A stretch of 64,000 nt of DNA, taken from contig NZ_OCMF01000001.1 in NCBI RefSeq assembly GCF_900215295.1, positions 1,550,001-1,614,000 on the forward strand. Reading direction: 5' to 3'. The position numbers were made by a program, and so were the translations under genes. Position 1 is the stretch's first letter. Each line of letters begins with the position of its first letter. Source of the DNA: Salinimicrobium sediminis. GTDB lineage: Bacteria > Bacteroidota > Bacteroidia > Flavobacteriales > Flavobacteriaceae. Positions 17,163 to 25,340 of the stretch are shown here, piece by piece. The notes below the pieces were generated by a model, which did not search any database, was not told where the DNA came from, and was given only the letters and a program-made list of their open reading frames with translations.

Positions 17163-17918
17163 ATGAAAAAGATCAAATTTTTAAGTTTAGCCTTTGTTGC
17201 TTTATTGAGCCTTAATTCCTGTTCAAGTGACGATGATGGAGATACCGGAACAGACGTAGATCTAAATCTCATTGCAGATAGTTCAGATCATCATGTCAAT
17301 TCGGCCGCCCTTCCGCAGCCGGTTCTAACTTATATCAGTACCAACTATCCAGATAACACCATTCACGAAGCGGAAGTTGAAGACAATGGCCAATTTGAGG
17401 TGGAACTCAACAACGGAATCGAACTTGTTTTCGACGCACAGGGAAACTTTCTCGGAATTGACGACGATGGCGAGGACGATTTTGGGGATGAAGATATTGC
17501 CGCTGCAAATTTGCCGGAGAAGATCAGAAATTTTATTAGTACCCATTTTGCCGGAGCAAGCATTGAAGAAGCAGAATTGGAAAATAACGGGAATTATGAA
17601 ATCGAACTTTCAACAGATGTAAAGCTCGTTTTTAATGCCAATGGAGATTTCCTTGGCCGGGTAGATGATGATGACAATGATGACAAAGATGATGAAGACA
17701 TTGCCGTAGCCGATCTGCCCCAGTCAATTCGGGATTATATTGCTGAAAATTATCCCGACAATTCCATTATAGAAGCCGAAAAAGAAGATGATGGCACTTT
17801 TGAGGTTACTTTAAACAACGGGATGGAACTAAAGTTTGATGCAGAGGGAAATTTTGTGAGCGTCGATGATCATAATGGAGATGATGACGACGATGACGAT
17901 GATAACGGGGAGGATTAA
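17163..17918 (+). CDS. Lipoprotein with three PepSY-like repeats and Asp-rich linkers
   Basis: The 251-residue protein has a lipoprotein signal with Cys20 in LNSCSSDDDG. The mature part holds three copies of a ~55-residue PepSY-like (beta-lactamase-inhibitor-like) unit at about 46-100, 115-167 and 182-236. Each reads as LP-x-x-(I/V)-x-x-(F/Y)-I, then a strand ending (L/V)xFDAxGNF. The units are separated by runs of Asp with Gly and Asn (for example DDDDNDDKDDED) and the protein ends in DDDDDDDNGED. Such linkers suggest calcium binding and an outer-membrane surface or periplasmic location. The function is unknown. A bidirectional terminator follows. Confidence 0.85.
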   Translation: MKKIKFLSLAFVALLSLNSCSSDDDGDTGTDVDLNLIADSSDHHVNSAALPQPVLTYISTNYPDNTIHEAEVEDNGQFEVELNNGIELVFDAQGNFLGIDDDGEDDFGDEDIAAANLPEKIRNFISTHFAGASIEEAELENNGNYEIELSTDVKLVFNANGDFLGRVDDDDNDDKDDEDIAVADLPQSIRDYIAENYPDNSIIEAEKEDDGTFEVTLNNGMELKFDAEGNFVSVDDHNGDDDDDDDDNGED

Positions 17919-17942
17919 ATTTTAGTTGTTTAAAATAAAAAG

Positions 17943-17969
17943 GGCTTCAAGTTTTTTGAAGCCTTTTTT
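17943..17969. terminator. Bidirectional Rho-independent terminator
   Basis: GGCTTCAA and TTGAAGCC form a perfect 8-bp stem with a 5-nt loop, T-run on the right and A-run on the left. It serves the PepSY-like gene and the convergent gene ending at 17988. Confidence 0.9.
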
Positions 17970-17987
17970 ATTCCCTTAAGACTGCTT

Positions 17988-18812
17988 TTATTCGCAGCTT
18001 ATTTTTGTGTCTAAATCTAAAAATTGTGCGGCAGCAGTGAATTCTTTTTGCATGATGTGCCCGGTCCATTGATCGAGAAGCGCATCCATTTCCAGGCCGG
18101 TGGCATCTGAAGAAGCAGAGAGGCCCTCTTCCCAAATTAGCCGGAAGGATCTTACTCCATATTTTTCCATTACATATTTTACAAAGCTTCCCGCCTGCAG
18201 GTGAGCAGCAGCGCTTGAGAAATCAAGATCCTGTTCCAAAAGGGAAAAATCCTGAAGCTTATTTTCTGAAGTGAGTTTTGCCGCCCAGGCGTGCAGGTCT
18301 TCACCTCTACAATCGCCGGCTGCATAGACAGCCACACCTTCGCTAAGCCAGTAACCTGCAGGAGGACCCCAACTGCGCCAGGAATAAAGATGTCCCAATT
18401 CATGCCGCAAAGGGGGATTTACCGCGTCGTTCATGGTAAAAAAAGCTCCGTTTTCCTCAACCACGGTTCTTCCGCCGGCAGCAATGCCGGTAAATTCTTG
18501 CATCTCTTCTCTGCTTTCAAGGAAAAGGAGTGAAGGTGCAGCCTCTTGTTTTACTACCTGCAGGCGTTCCATAACCTGTTGTCGCGCCGTTTCTGCCTGA
18601 ATCTTTAATTCTGCCAAATTTTCGGCTGCATAGGAATCTTCAGGAGCATACAAAATCAGATTTTGAGTTTTTTCGGAAATCCAATCAATTTCCGAAGAAG
18701 AAAGAGCAGAAGAGATGAGGCCGTCTCCTGATTTTCCGCAGCTTTGAAGAAGCAAAAGCAAAATAAGGAGCTTCAAAAATGCCTTTTTTGGCACTTTAGT
18801 TTTTATGATCAT
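17988..18812 (-). CDS. Lipoprotein with HExxH metalloprotease motif
   Basis: The 274-residue protein has a lipobox LQSC with Cys25. The zinc motif HELGH is at 137-141, and WLSEGVAVY places a Glu at 158, the gluzincin-type third ligand (peptidase MA-like arrangement). A protease or protease-derived role at the envelope is likely; no substrate is indicated. It is the last gene of a three-gene operon: its start overlaps the end of the NTF2-like gene by 17 bp. Confidence 0.75.
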   Translation of the reverse strand: MIIKTKVPKKAFLKLLILLLLLQSCGKSGDGLISSALSSSEIDWISEKTQNLILYAPEDSYAAENLAELKIQAETARQQVMERLQVVKQEAAPSLLFLESREEMQEFTGIAAGGRTVVEENGAFFTMNDAVNPPLRHELGHLYSWRSWGPPAGYWLSEGVAVYAAGDCRGEDLHAWAAKLTSENKLQDFSLLEQDLDFSSAAAHLQAGSFVKYVMEKYGVRSFRLIWEEGLSASSDATGLEMDALLDQWTGHIMQKEFTAAAQFLDLDTKISCE

Positions 18813-19290
18813 AGCTGAGCACCCTTTTTAATTTCCATTCCCCTTCAACAAGCAGCCACAGGTGAGTGAAAAGTGCAGTACTGGTTTGATACAGCTCTTT
18901 ATCCGGTTCCTTAATGAAGAATTCATGCTGCCCTTTTTGAATGGCACCGTAAAGTTCCCCATTCCGGTACAGCGGAAAAACCTGAAGGCTCCCCGGGACC
19001 AGCTTTCGGATAGGCTTTTTATCCGGCGAAGAACAAATATTGTTGCGAACGTTGTTCAGGAAATCCTCTTTATTGGTGGTCAAACCACCCTTATCATGAT
19101 AGAATTCCAGATCTTCACTTATAAGGTGTTCAAATGCTTCAATCCTGCAATGGTTAAAGCCTTCCGCGAAAAGCAGACTGTCGTTCTTTTTTAAGGTGAG
19201 GTAAAGTTCAGAATCTATGGTTTCCTGAGAAAAACCCGGGAAGGAGATCAGTGCCATTAGAAATATTAGAAAAAGTGCTTTAAGATTCAT
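18796..19290 (-). CDS. Exported NTF2-like (DUF4440-type) protein
   Basis: I start at the ATG at 19290, which gives 164 residues with a clean signal peptide (LKALFLIFLMALISFPGFS before QE); the longer frame would bury it. The mature part reads as an NTF2/SnoaL-like cone: FNHCRIEAFEHLISEDLEFYHD, then TALFTHLWLLVEGEWKLKRV at the end. Such domains bind small ligands or act as accessory domains; no catalytic site is evident. The start overlaps the end of the upstream membrane protein gene by 11 bp, showing translational coupling. Confidence 0.75.
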   Translation of the reverse strand: MNLKALFLIFLMALISFPGFSQETIDSELYLTLKKNDSLLFAEGFNHCRIEAFEHLISEDLEFYHDKGGLTTNKEDFLNNVRNNICSSPDKKPIRKLVPGSLQVFPLYRNGELYGAIQKGQHEFFIKEPDKELYQTSTALFTHLWLLVEGEWKLKRVLSYDHKN

Positions 19291-19717
19291 TTTTTGAAGG
19301 TTTAAAAGAAAGAATATTTTGAAGTTCTTCAGGTCTTTGTGTTCCAAGGCAGAACTTTTTGCCATCCTTAAGTTCAATAGCTAAACCTTTGCTCCCCTTT
19401 ACATTATAGACAGTGCCATAGGAGGTGTAGAGCCTAATGCCCCAGCCGCCTACAAAGCCATAATCAACTACTCTGGCAGAGGAGATCTCACTCCACATAA
19501 ATTCCTTTTTTACAAAAGGGAAGAATTTAAAACTAATTCCCCGGGCGTCGACTCTGGTGTCCAGCCTCATAAATAAAAAGAGCAGGCTCACCGTAATAAG
19601 GATGATAGGGCCCAGATTGCTCTGCACATAAAAAAGAAACATGCCAATCCCCAGAAGAAAGATCCATATCCACCACTGGGTAAATTTTTGAGACTCTACA
19701 AAAGTATATTCGCTCAT
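19280..19717 (-). CDS. Two-helix membrane protein with PH-like domain
   Basis: The 145-residue protein has two close membrane helices (WWIWIFLLGIGMFLFYV, LGPIILITVSLLFLFM) followed by a small beta-rich domain with ISFKFFPFVKKEFMWSEISS and WGIRLYTSYGTVYNVKGSKG. This layout is common in bacterial PH-like membrane proteins of unknown function. It is the first gene of the operon that continues with the NTF2-like protein and the HExxH lipoprotein. Confidence 0.7.
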   Translation of the reverse strand: MSEYTFVESQKFTQWWIWIFLLGIGMFLFYVQSNLGPIILITVSLLFLFMRLDTRVDARGISFKFFPFVKKEFMWSEISSARVVDYGFVGGWGIRLYTSYGTVYNVKGSKGLAIELKDGKKFCLGTQRPEELQNILSFKPSKNES

Positions 19718-19787
19718 CTTTTAAAGCTAAGAAAACTTTTCTTCTTACTTCAAATGAAAAGTTTTAGCTTGAAAAACTTTGGCCCTG

Positions 19788-20816
19788 TTAATATCGTTTT
19801 CTATTAGCGTAGTTGACCAGGGACAACATTACCGGCACTTCTACTAAAACGCCCACCACACAGACCAAAGCCGCCGGACTTTGTAACCCGAAAAGCCCAA
19901 TCGCTACAGCTACTGAAAGTTCGAAAAAATTACTTGCTCCAATCATTGCTGCAGGCGCACAAACCTGGTGCTGCAGTTTTAACCTCTTACCGGAAAACCA
20001 GGTGATAAAAAAGATAAAGTAAGTCTGAATGATCAGTGGGACAGCAATGAGCAGAATAATAAAAGGATTGTTCAATATGTTTTCTCCCTGGAATGCGAAC
20101 AGCAGAATTAAAGTAAGCAGGAGAGCAATAATACTTACCGGCTTGAACTTTGGAAGGAATTTGCCTGTGAACCACTCCCTGCCTTTTGAACCGATGAGTA
20201 ATTTACTTGTCACTATTCCCGCGACCAGAGGGATCACTACATAAATTAGGATACTTAAAATAAGAGTTTCATAAGGCACCACAACATCTGTTATGCCAAC
20301 AAGGAATCCAACAATAGGAACAAAGGCAAAGAGAATAATAAGGTCGTTGACAGAAACCTGCATGAGCGTATAGTTCGGATCTCCGTCGGTAAGATAAGAC
20401 CATACGAACACCATGGCGGTACAGGGTGCGGCTCCCAAAATTATGGCTCCTGCGATATATTCCCCGGCCATTGAAGGATCGATAAAGGCTGCAAATATTT
20501 TGGTGAAAAAGATCCAGGCAAAAAAGGCCATAGTAAAAGGCTTCACCAGCCAATTCATCACCACGGTGAGCACAATTCCCTTAGGTTTACGACCTATTTT
20601 CTTTATGCTGGTAAAATCGATTTGGAGCATCATTGGGTAGATCATCATCCAGATAAGGATGGCAATGGGAATATTTACCCTGTAGATCTCCCAGCCGCTC
20701 ACCACCTGCATCACATCGCCGGCAACATTTCCAATAAGGATTCCCGCACCTATACACAGGGCAACCCAGAGACTTAAATATTTTTCGAAAAAGGCGATTT
20801 GTTTTTCCTGGGGCAT
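19788..20816 (-). CDS. acr3: ACR3-type arsenite efflux transporter
   Basis: The 342-residue protein has ten membrane helices and clear ACR3 features: an N-terminal SLWVALCIGAGILIGNVAGD, the hallmark APCTAMVFVWSYLTDGDPNY in helix 4 with the essential Cys, and PAAMIGASNFFELSVAVAIG near the end. It exports As(III) (and perhaps Sb(III)) as an antiporter. It is the last gene of an operon with arsR (21.6 kb) and a metallophosphoesterase, spaced by 21 and 17 bp. There is no arsC in the operon. Confidence 0.95.
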   Translation of the reverse strand: MPQEKQIAFFEKYLSLWVALCIGAGILIGNVAGDVMQVVSGWEIYRVNIPIAILIWMMIYPMMLQIDFTSIKKIGRKPKGIVLTVVMNWLVKPFTMAFFAWIFFTKIFAAFIDPSMAGEYIAGAIILGAAPCTAMVFVWSYLTDGDPNYTLMQVSVNDLIILFAFVPIVGFLVGITDVVVPYETLILSILIYVVIPLVAGIVTSKLLIGSKGREWFTGKFLPKFKPVSIIALLLTLILLFAFQGENILNNPFIILLIAVPLIIQTYFIFFITWFSGKRLKLQHQVCAPAAMIGASNFFELSVAVAIGLFGLQSPAALVCVVGVLVEVPVMLSLVNYANRKRY

Positions 20817-20837
20817 GAGATTGGGTTTTGCTGAAAA

Positions 20838-21611
20838 TTATTTTCCTGTTCTTAAATTCTCTGCATAAGTATTGGGAAGTTTGCTGTTTTCCACAGCCTT
20901 TGCTGCTTTTTCCACCGGGTAATCAAATCTTATGAACTGTGGTTTAATACTTTCTTTTTTTGAAACTGAAGCACTTTCATTTATTTCCAGCAATACGTAG
21001 CAGCCACGGGGATCTCCATCTTTAGGCTTGCCTATGGATCCAAGATTGATCGCGTGCCGGTAGTATGGGTTTTGATCGTCACCGGAATTCAATATGCGGT
21101 GATAGGGCTTGTGGGTATGACCAAAGCACATGATATCTGCTTCAGCGTCTTCCATGATACGCAGCAGGCTTTTCTCTGCCCGGTCTTCAAAGAGGTATTC
21201 ATTGATCTTTCGGGGGCTTCCGTGTACCAGCAGCAAGTTGAGCTTTTCCTCCTTCAGCTGATATTCCACCCGTATATGCGCCGGAAGATTCTTTAAATAA
21301 TTCCTGTTCCTGTCTGAAATTAATTCGTTGGTAAGAGAAATGGAAACAGCACCATTGGCTTTTTCCTCTTCAGTTTTATAGGCACAACCACATTCGTTGC
21401 TGTTCCTGCCAATTCCGAAGTCATAATTTCCGGCAATAGTGGGTATTCTCCTGTTCCGGATCTCTTCAACCACTTCATTTGGCCATACATTATAACCAAC
21501 GAGGTCTCCAAGACAGTAAACCGCATCTATATCTCTTTTGCCCAGATCCTGAAAAAAAGCCTCAAGGGCAGGAAGGTTGGCATGGATGTCACTAAAAAAT
21601 GCAATTTTCAT
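20838..21611 (-). CDS. Calcineurin-like metallophosphoesterase in ars operon
   Basis: The 257-residue protein has the complete two-metal phosphoesterase signature: FFSDIHANLPALEAF (D-x-H), YCLGDLVGYNVWPNE (GD), IAGNYDFGIGR (GN), LVHGSPRKINEY and CFGHTHKPYHR (GHTH). It belongs to the YfcE/diadenosine tetraphosphatase-like group. Its place between arsR and acr3 suggests a role linked to arsenic or phosphate-ester stress, for example hydrolysis of unstable arsenate or phosphate metabolites, but that is speculation. Confidence 0.9.
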   Translation of the reverse strand: MKIAFFSDIHANLPALEAFFQDLGKRDIDAVYCLGDLVGYNVWPNEVVEEIRNRRIPTIAGNYDFGIGRNSNECGCAYKTEEEKANGAVSISLTNELISDRNRNYLKNLPAHIRVEYQLKEEKLNLLLVHGSPRKINEYLFEDRAEKSLLRIMEDAEADIMCFGHTHKPYHRILNSGDDQNPYYRHAINLGSIGKPKDGDPRGCYVLLEINESASVSKKESIKPQFIRFDYPVEKAAKAVENSKLPNTYAENLRTGK

Positions 21612-21628
21612 CGTAATTTATTTTACTC

Positions 21629-21961
21629 CTAACAACATTCTGAAGTGGTGGAAATATCACTGTCTAAAAATGAATTCAGCAATTTCTTCATCTCCATCCA
21701 GTTCTCTTTATGAATGCAATAACAAACGCTGGTGCCTTCTACATTTCCTTTTATAAGTCCTGCATTTTTTAGCTCCTTAAGATGTTGGGAAATTGTAGGT
21801 TGAGCAAGTCCGATCTTGTCTACCAGATCTCCACAGATACAGGAATCGCTTTGAAAAAGGTGCTGCAGGATAGAGATCCTTGCAGGATGCCCCAAGGCCT
21901 TTGCCATGTTGGCAATCCTGTTCTGTTCCTCAGTAAAAATTTCTGATTTTGTAATTCCCAT
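21629..21961 (-). CDS. ArsR family metalloregulator
   Basis: The ATG at 21961 (MGITKSEIF) is preferred over an upstream TTG, giving 110 residues. The winged helix contains ALGHPARISILQHLF and the recognition helix AQPTISQHLKELKNAG. SDSCICGDLVDK holds the CxC pair on the metal-sensing alpha3 helix (ELCVCDL-like), and the protein ends in ECC, giving further thiols. It should repress this operon and release on As(III)/Sb(III). It is the first gene, with acr3 last. Confidence 0.95.
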   Translation of the reverse strand: MGITKSEIFTEEQNRIANMAKALGHPARISILQHLFQSDSCICGDLVDKIGLAQPTISQHLKELKNAGLIKGNVEGTSVCYCIHKENWMEMKKLLNSFLDSDISTTSECC

Positions 21962-22093
21962 AGATAGATTTATTAAATGCAATATTACAATAAAGAAGCA
22001 AAAAGCTCTGCTATATTGCTAATTTTTTCTAAGAGTAATTTGGATAAAAGTTAAGATGCTGTAACTTCAGCAGCTTAACTTAACCTTCAGAGT

Positions 22094-22813
22094 ATGGAAA
22101 TGTTTCTTGAAGTGGACACCTGGGTTGCACTTCTTACGCTTACGTTTATGGAAATCGTTTTGGGGATAGACAATATTATCTTCATTTCTATTGTAGCAGG
22201 TAAACTCCCAAAAGAACAACAAAACAAAGCCAGGATTGGAGGGCTCACTCTGGCTCTGCTCATGAGGATAGCGCTTCTTTTTAGTATAACCTGGCTTATT
22301 GGTCTTACAGAACCTGTTTTTTCAATGTTCGATTATGACTTTAGTTGGCGCGACATTATTCTGGCTGCAGGAGGGATTTTCTTACTTATAAAATCCATTT
22401 TAGAGATACATTCAAAAGTAGAAGGTGATGAACATGAACATGAATTAAAACAAATCACCTCCTTTGGCTATGCGATTTTCCAGATCGTGATGCTGGACAT
22501 CATCTTTTCCTTTGACTCGATTTTAACCGCCGTGGGACTTACGGATGAGTTGTTGCTAATGATTATTGCCGTTATTGTTTCAATAGTGGTCATGATGATC
22601 TTTGCAAAGGCCATTGGAGAATTTGTAAACAAGTATCCCACTATTCAAATCCTGGCCTTATCATTTTTAATATTAATCGGTTTTATGTTGATAATGGAGG
22701 CGCTTCAATACCATGTTCCCAAGGGTTACATCTATTTCGCAGTCTTCTTCTCTCTAAGTATTGAGATGCTGAACATCAGGTTTAGAAAGAAGCAGGAGAA
22801 GGTAAAGACCTAA
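22094..22813 (+). CDS. TerC family membrane protein
   Basis: The 239-residue protein has seven membrane helices and the TerC signatures FMEIVLGIDNIIFISIVAGKLP at the start and MLDIIFSFDSILTAVGLT in the middle, each with the conserved Asp in a helix. TerC relatives export metal ions, notably Mn(II), and help membrane-protein metalation. It is divergent from the arsR operon, sharing a 132-bp intergenic region, and is not cotranscribed with other genes. Confidence 0.93.
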   Translation: MEMFLEVDTWVALLTLTFMEIVLGIDNIIFISIVAGKLPKEQQNKARIGGLTLALLMRIALLFSITWLIGLTEPVFSMFDYDFSWRDIILAAGGIFLLIKSILEIHSKVEGDEHEHELKQITSFGYAIFQIVMLDIIFSFDSILTAVGLTDELLLMIIAVIVSIVVMMIFAKAIGEFVNKYPTIQILALSFLILIGFMLIMEALQYHVPKGYIYFAVFFSLSIEMLNIRFRKKQEKVKT

Positions 22814-22933
22814 CAACTCATCGATAAATTTTGGCATTTAATCGAAAGTAGCTTTAAATAGTTTATAAACCTTTGTTAATTGCTCTTTACGGAAAACCGT
22901 AATTCATACATTTAAAAAAGAATTACAATTTGC

Positions 22934-23029
22934 ATGAAATTTAAATTAAATAAAACTGTTCTGCTGGCAGTCCTGGTTTTTTTATTGGCTGCCGTAGCTT
23001 ACCTGAATTATTTAGTTTCAATGGTTTAA
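22934..23029 (+). CDS. 31-residue single-helix membrane peptide
   Basis: An ATG-started frame gives a short basic N-terminus (MKFKLNK) followed by one membrane helix VLLAVLVFLLAAVAYLNYLV. It ends 30 bp before a perfect terminator, so this stretch is a transcribed unit. The peptide is too short for family assignment. It could be a genuine small membrane protein or a chance frame; the pattern of charge plus helix supports the first. Confidence 0.45.
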   Translation: MKFKLNKTVLLAVLVFLLAAVAYLNYLVSMV

Positions 23030-23058
23030 TTCGATTTTAAGATCTGGTTCAAACATAG

Positions 23059-23089
23059 AATCCGGAGTTGCCTCCGGATTTTCTATTTT
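23059..23089 (+). terminator. Rho-independent terminator
   Basis: AATCCGGA (23059-23066) and TCCGGATT (23073-23080) form a perfect 8-bp stem with a 6-nt loop, followed by TTCTATTTT. It closes the unit holding the small membrane peptide. Confidence 0.85.
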
Positions 23090-23095
23090 AAGTTC

Positions 23096-23677
23096 TTAAT
23101 CGAGGATCTCGTAATGTATAGGTTTAAAGCTGCCGTTATTACTGTCTTCGGCAGAACAGGCGGTAAGTGCAACAATAAGATCCATTTCAGCTTCAAACAG
23201 CACATAATCTCCCGCCTTACTTAGAGGAGGATCTACGCTCAACTTCCCTTTTTCGTCAAACTGTACGTTCATAAAAATATTAAAGGCCGTTGGCACATCA
23301 TCGGGTTCAATTCCAAAAGAAGCCAGGTTGGTATAGAGATTTTCAAAGCAACTGGGATGGTAATCGGGGTTGTTGTACATGATCTTAAATGTCTCCGGGC
23401 TGCAAGGGGCAAGGAGAAAATCATTACGCCCGTTGGTGTCTTCCAGGATCTTCATCATTTTATTGCTTCGGTTACTCCACAACCAATCCCCTTTTGTTAT
23501 AAGGATACTTTCTTCAAAATCCAGGGTCTTTCCCGAAGAGATCTTCTCCCGGGGATCTTCTGCATTGAAAAGTACCATATCGCTCACCTGCTCCCCCTGT
23601 GGATCTATCACTTTTAATTTTTGACCTTTTTGGAGCTTAAACGCAGCTCCGGTTTGTTTTTCAATGATCTGTACCAT
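23096..23677 (-). CDS. DUF1989 (urea-carboxylase-associated) family protein
   Basis: The 193-residue protein has the DUF1989 pattern: GAAFKLQKGQKLKVIDPQGEQ near the N-terminus (cupin-like strand with QVSDMVLFN), a Cys in LLAPCSPETFK and a second in ALTACSAEDSN near the C-terminus. Family members sit next to urea carboxylase or YqcI/YcgG genes; some are thought to process guanidine-type or urea-derived compounds. Its start overlaps the PaiB-like gene by 17 bp. It is the last gene of the operon beginning at 24967. Confidence 0.88.
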   Translation of the reverse strand: MVQIIEKQTGAAFKLQKGQKLKVIDPQGEQVSDMVLFNAEDPREKISSGKTLDFEESILITKGDWLWSNRSNKMMKILEDTNGRNDFLLAPCSPETFKIMYNNPDYHPSCFENLYTNLASFGIEPDDVPTAFNIFMNVQFDEKGKLSVDPPLSKAGDYVLFEAEMDLIVALTACSAEDSNNGSFKPIHYEILD

Positions 23678-24281
23678 GTTCTTTTTTAATGTTTTTACTT
23701 AACTCTGAAGACAGAGCATCCCGGCTATCTTCAAGATGCCTGGAAACGGAATGTATATCCTCTTTTTCAAATCCCTGGTGTAGTTTAGCTATAGCCTGAA
23801 CTTTAATTGGTTCACACCAGAAGCCGGTGATCAAAGGCAGGTGATCTTCTACCATTTTCCTGGGCAGGTCCTCATAATATATTGGGCACTTTTGCCCTTT
23901 TTCAAATCTTTTTATAAGATTTTGCAGGCTTTCTTCCAGCTCAGATCGGGATTGCAGTTTTAGCTTAACATTTACGTGAACTGCAGAATAATCCCATGTG
24001 CTTATATCGATGTCCTTATACCAGGAAGAAGATATATAGGCTTGTGGTCCATGAAAAATGACAAGAGCTTCACATCCATCCCTGATGAAATCATATTGTT
24101 CATTAGCTTCCGCGATATGCCCGTATAAAGTGAATTTTTCAGGAGTGCCTTTTGTTAAAACGGGAATATGGGTCGCAAGCATGTGATCTCCATTAAGCAC
24201 GAAGGTGGCAAAGGGATGGGTTTGAATAAAATCGAAAATATATTGAGGATCCTCTTTAAGGTATTTCTTCTGGCGGAACAT
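23661..24281 (-). CDS. PaiB-like FMN-binding protein
   Basis: The 206-residue protein is a PaiB/FMN-binding split-barrel protein: it opens with MFRQKKYLKEDPQYIFDFIQ, has HMLATHIPVL, LYGHIAEANEQ and VIFHGPQAYISSSWY, the flavin-site landmarks. B. subtilis PaiB was named as a negative regulator of sporulation and protease genes, but the fold is that of flavin oxidoreductases. Here it lies between the YqcI/YcgG gene (2 bp gap) and DUF1989 (17 bp overlap), so it more likely supplies a redox step in the same pathway. Confidence 0.9.
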   Translation of the reverse strand: MFRQKKYLKEDPQYIFDFIQTHPFATFVLNGDHMLATHIPVLTKGTPEKFTLYGHIAEANEQYDFIRDGCEALVIFHGPQAYISSSWYKDIDISTWDYSAVHVNVKLKLQSRSELEESLQNLIKRFEKGQKCPIYYEDLPRKMVEDHLPLITGFWCEPIKVQAIAKLHQGFEKEDIHSVSRHLEDSRDALSSELSKNIKKEHGTDH

Positions 24282-24283
24282 GT

Positions 24284-24967
24284 TTATTTTTGATGGTTAA
24301 GAAAAGGACATTTCCATTCTTCTCCAACTTTTCTTCCACTATATTGCCTGGCTTCGCTGCGTTCTCCAAAATCTTCCAGCATGGGATTGATACTTCCCTG
24401 CAGGGCAATGTCCCTCTCCCTTATCTTATCTCTTACCGTGTGATAAGTATTCATCTCTCTTAATTTTTCAAATTGCCAGTGAAGATTAAATGCGATAACA
24501 GGATAAGGTGCCTGCCTCGCTTTGCGGGAACTGTTGGGATGCAGGCCTACAATATAAAAAGCTTTCCCGCCAAGACTAAAGCTGAAATTTTTATTGTCCG
24601 GATCCGGACTTACCGCTTCGTCCCAGGCTACGTCATCTACTTCATGCAGGTGTTGCAATTGCTCCCAAAGAGTCCTTTCGAATTCTTCTTCGGAATAATT
24701 CTGCTTTCCTTTAAAAGCTGCCAAAAAGGTTAAAAATTCATTCGATTCAAAATCATAGGCAGCTATATATTTCTTAAGGTCCGATAATATAGCTTTTGCG
24801 GTTTCCCTGCTTCCGAAGTTATCATACTCATGGAAATCCACTTTATCCATGCTAAAAACCGTTTGGGCCATAAGGCATGGATGATCTTTATCAATAATAA
24901 ATTCTTCAAATTTTGATTTGGAGGAAGGAGATGAAGAAGCTACTTCCTTTTGATGTTCCTGCGACAT
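24284..24967 (-). CDS. YqcI/YcgG family heme-dependent N-hydroxylase-like protein
   Basis: The 227-residue protein matches YqcI/YcgG: FIIDKDHPCLMAQTVF near residue 24, LWEQLQHLHEVDDVAWD in the middle, and FYIVGLHPNSSRKAR followed by FNLHWQFEKLRE. Studied members (GntA, DcsA, AglA) are heme enzymes that N-hydroxylate a guanidine group, usually of L-arginine or a derivative. His in GLHPNSSR is a likely heme ligand. With PaiB and DUF1989 it forms a tight operon. No guanitoxin or cycloserine genes are nearby, so the product is not known. Confidence 0.85.
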   Translation of the reverse strand: MSQEHQKEVASSSPSSKSKFEEFIIDKDHPCLMAQTVFSMDKVDFHEYDNFGSRETAKAILSDLKKYIAAYDFESNEFLTFLAAFKGKQNYSEEEFERTLWEQLQHLHEVDDVAWDEAVSPDPDNKNFSFSLGGKAFYIVGLHPNSSRKARQAPYPVIAFNLHWQFEKLREMNTYHTVRDKIRERDIALQGSINPMLEDFGERSEARQYSGRKVGEEWKCPFLNHQK

Positions 24968-25073
24968 ATAAAGGTATTTTCGTAAAAATAAAACCAGACA
25001 CTATTATTTTCAGCAGGTTTAAGATTCCCTTAATTGTGTTTTTAAGTAAGATTAACAGCTTATGGGAAATGAA

Positions 25074-25340
25074 CTAATCTTTCTCCCTATAGCGGTAAAT
25101 CAAAAAGATCATAAAGCTGTTCAGCATAAAGGCAAGTCCGTTTGTGGCAATGATAGGAATGTCTTTTTGGATCACTCCATAGATCACCCAAAGACAGAGA
25201 CCGGTGATGAGCACAAAAAACATTCCCGGGGAGACATCATCCACTTCCTTGGTTTTCCATGCTTTCCATATCTGCGGGACCACAGCTGCAGTTGTAAAGA
25301 CTCCGGCGATAAGTCCCAATATCTGAGTTCCGTCCAACAT
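25074..25340 (-). CDS. SemiSWEET sugar transporter
   Basis: Using the ATG at 25340, the protein has 88 residues and three membrane helices, the size of bacterial SemiSWEETs. It shows the PQ-loop motif TTAAVVPQIWKAWKTKEV in helix 1 and TGLCLWVIYGVIQKD in helix 2. SemiSWEETs work as dimers and carry sucrose or glucose. Its ATG overlaps the TAA of the DUF421 gene by one base (TAATG), so they are translationally coupled. Confidence 0.92.
   Translation of the reverse strand: MLDGTQILGLIAGVFTTAAVVPQIWKAWKTKEVDDVSPGMFFVLITGLCLWVIYGVIQKDIPIIATNGLAFMLNSFMIFLIYRYREKD

Noticed and set aside
23096-24967. Guanitoxin biosynthesis cluster
   Set aside because: Only the GntA-like family member is present; the other guanitoxin genes are missing and the PaiB and DUF1989 partners are not part of that pathway.
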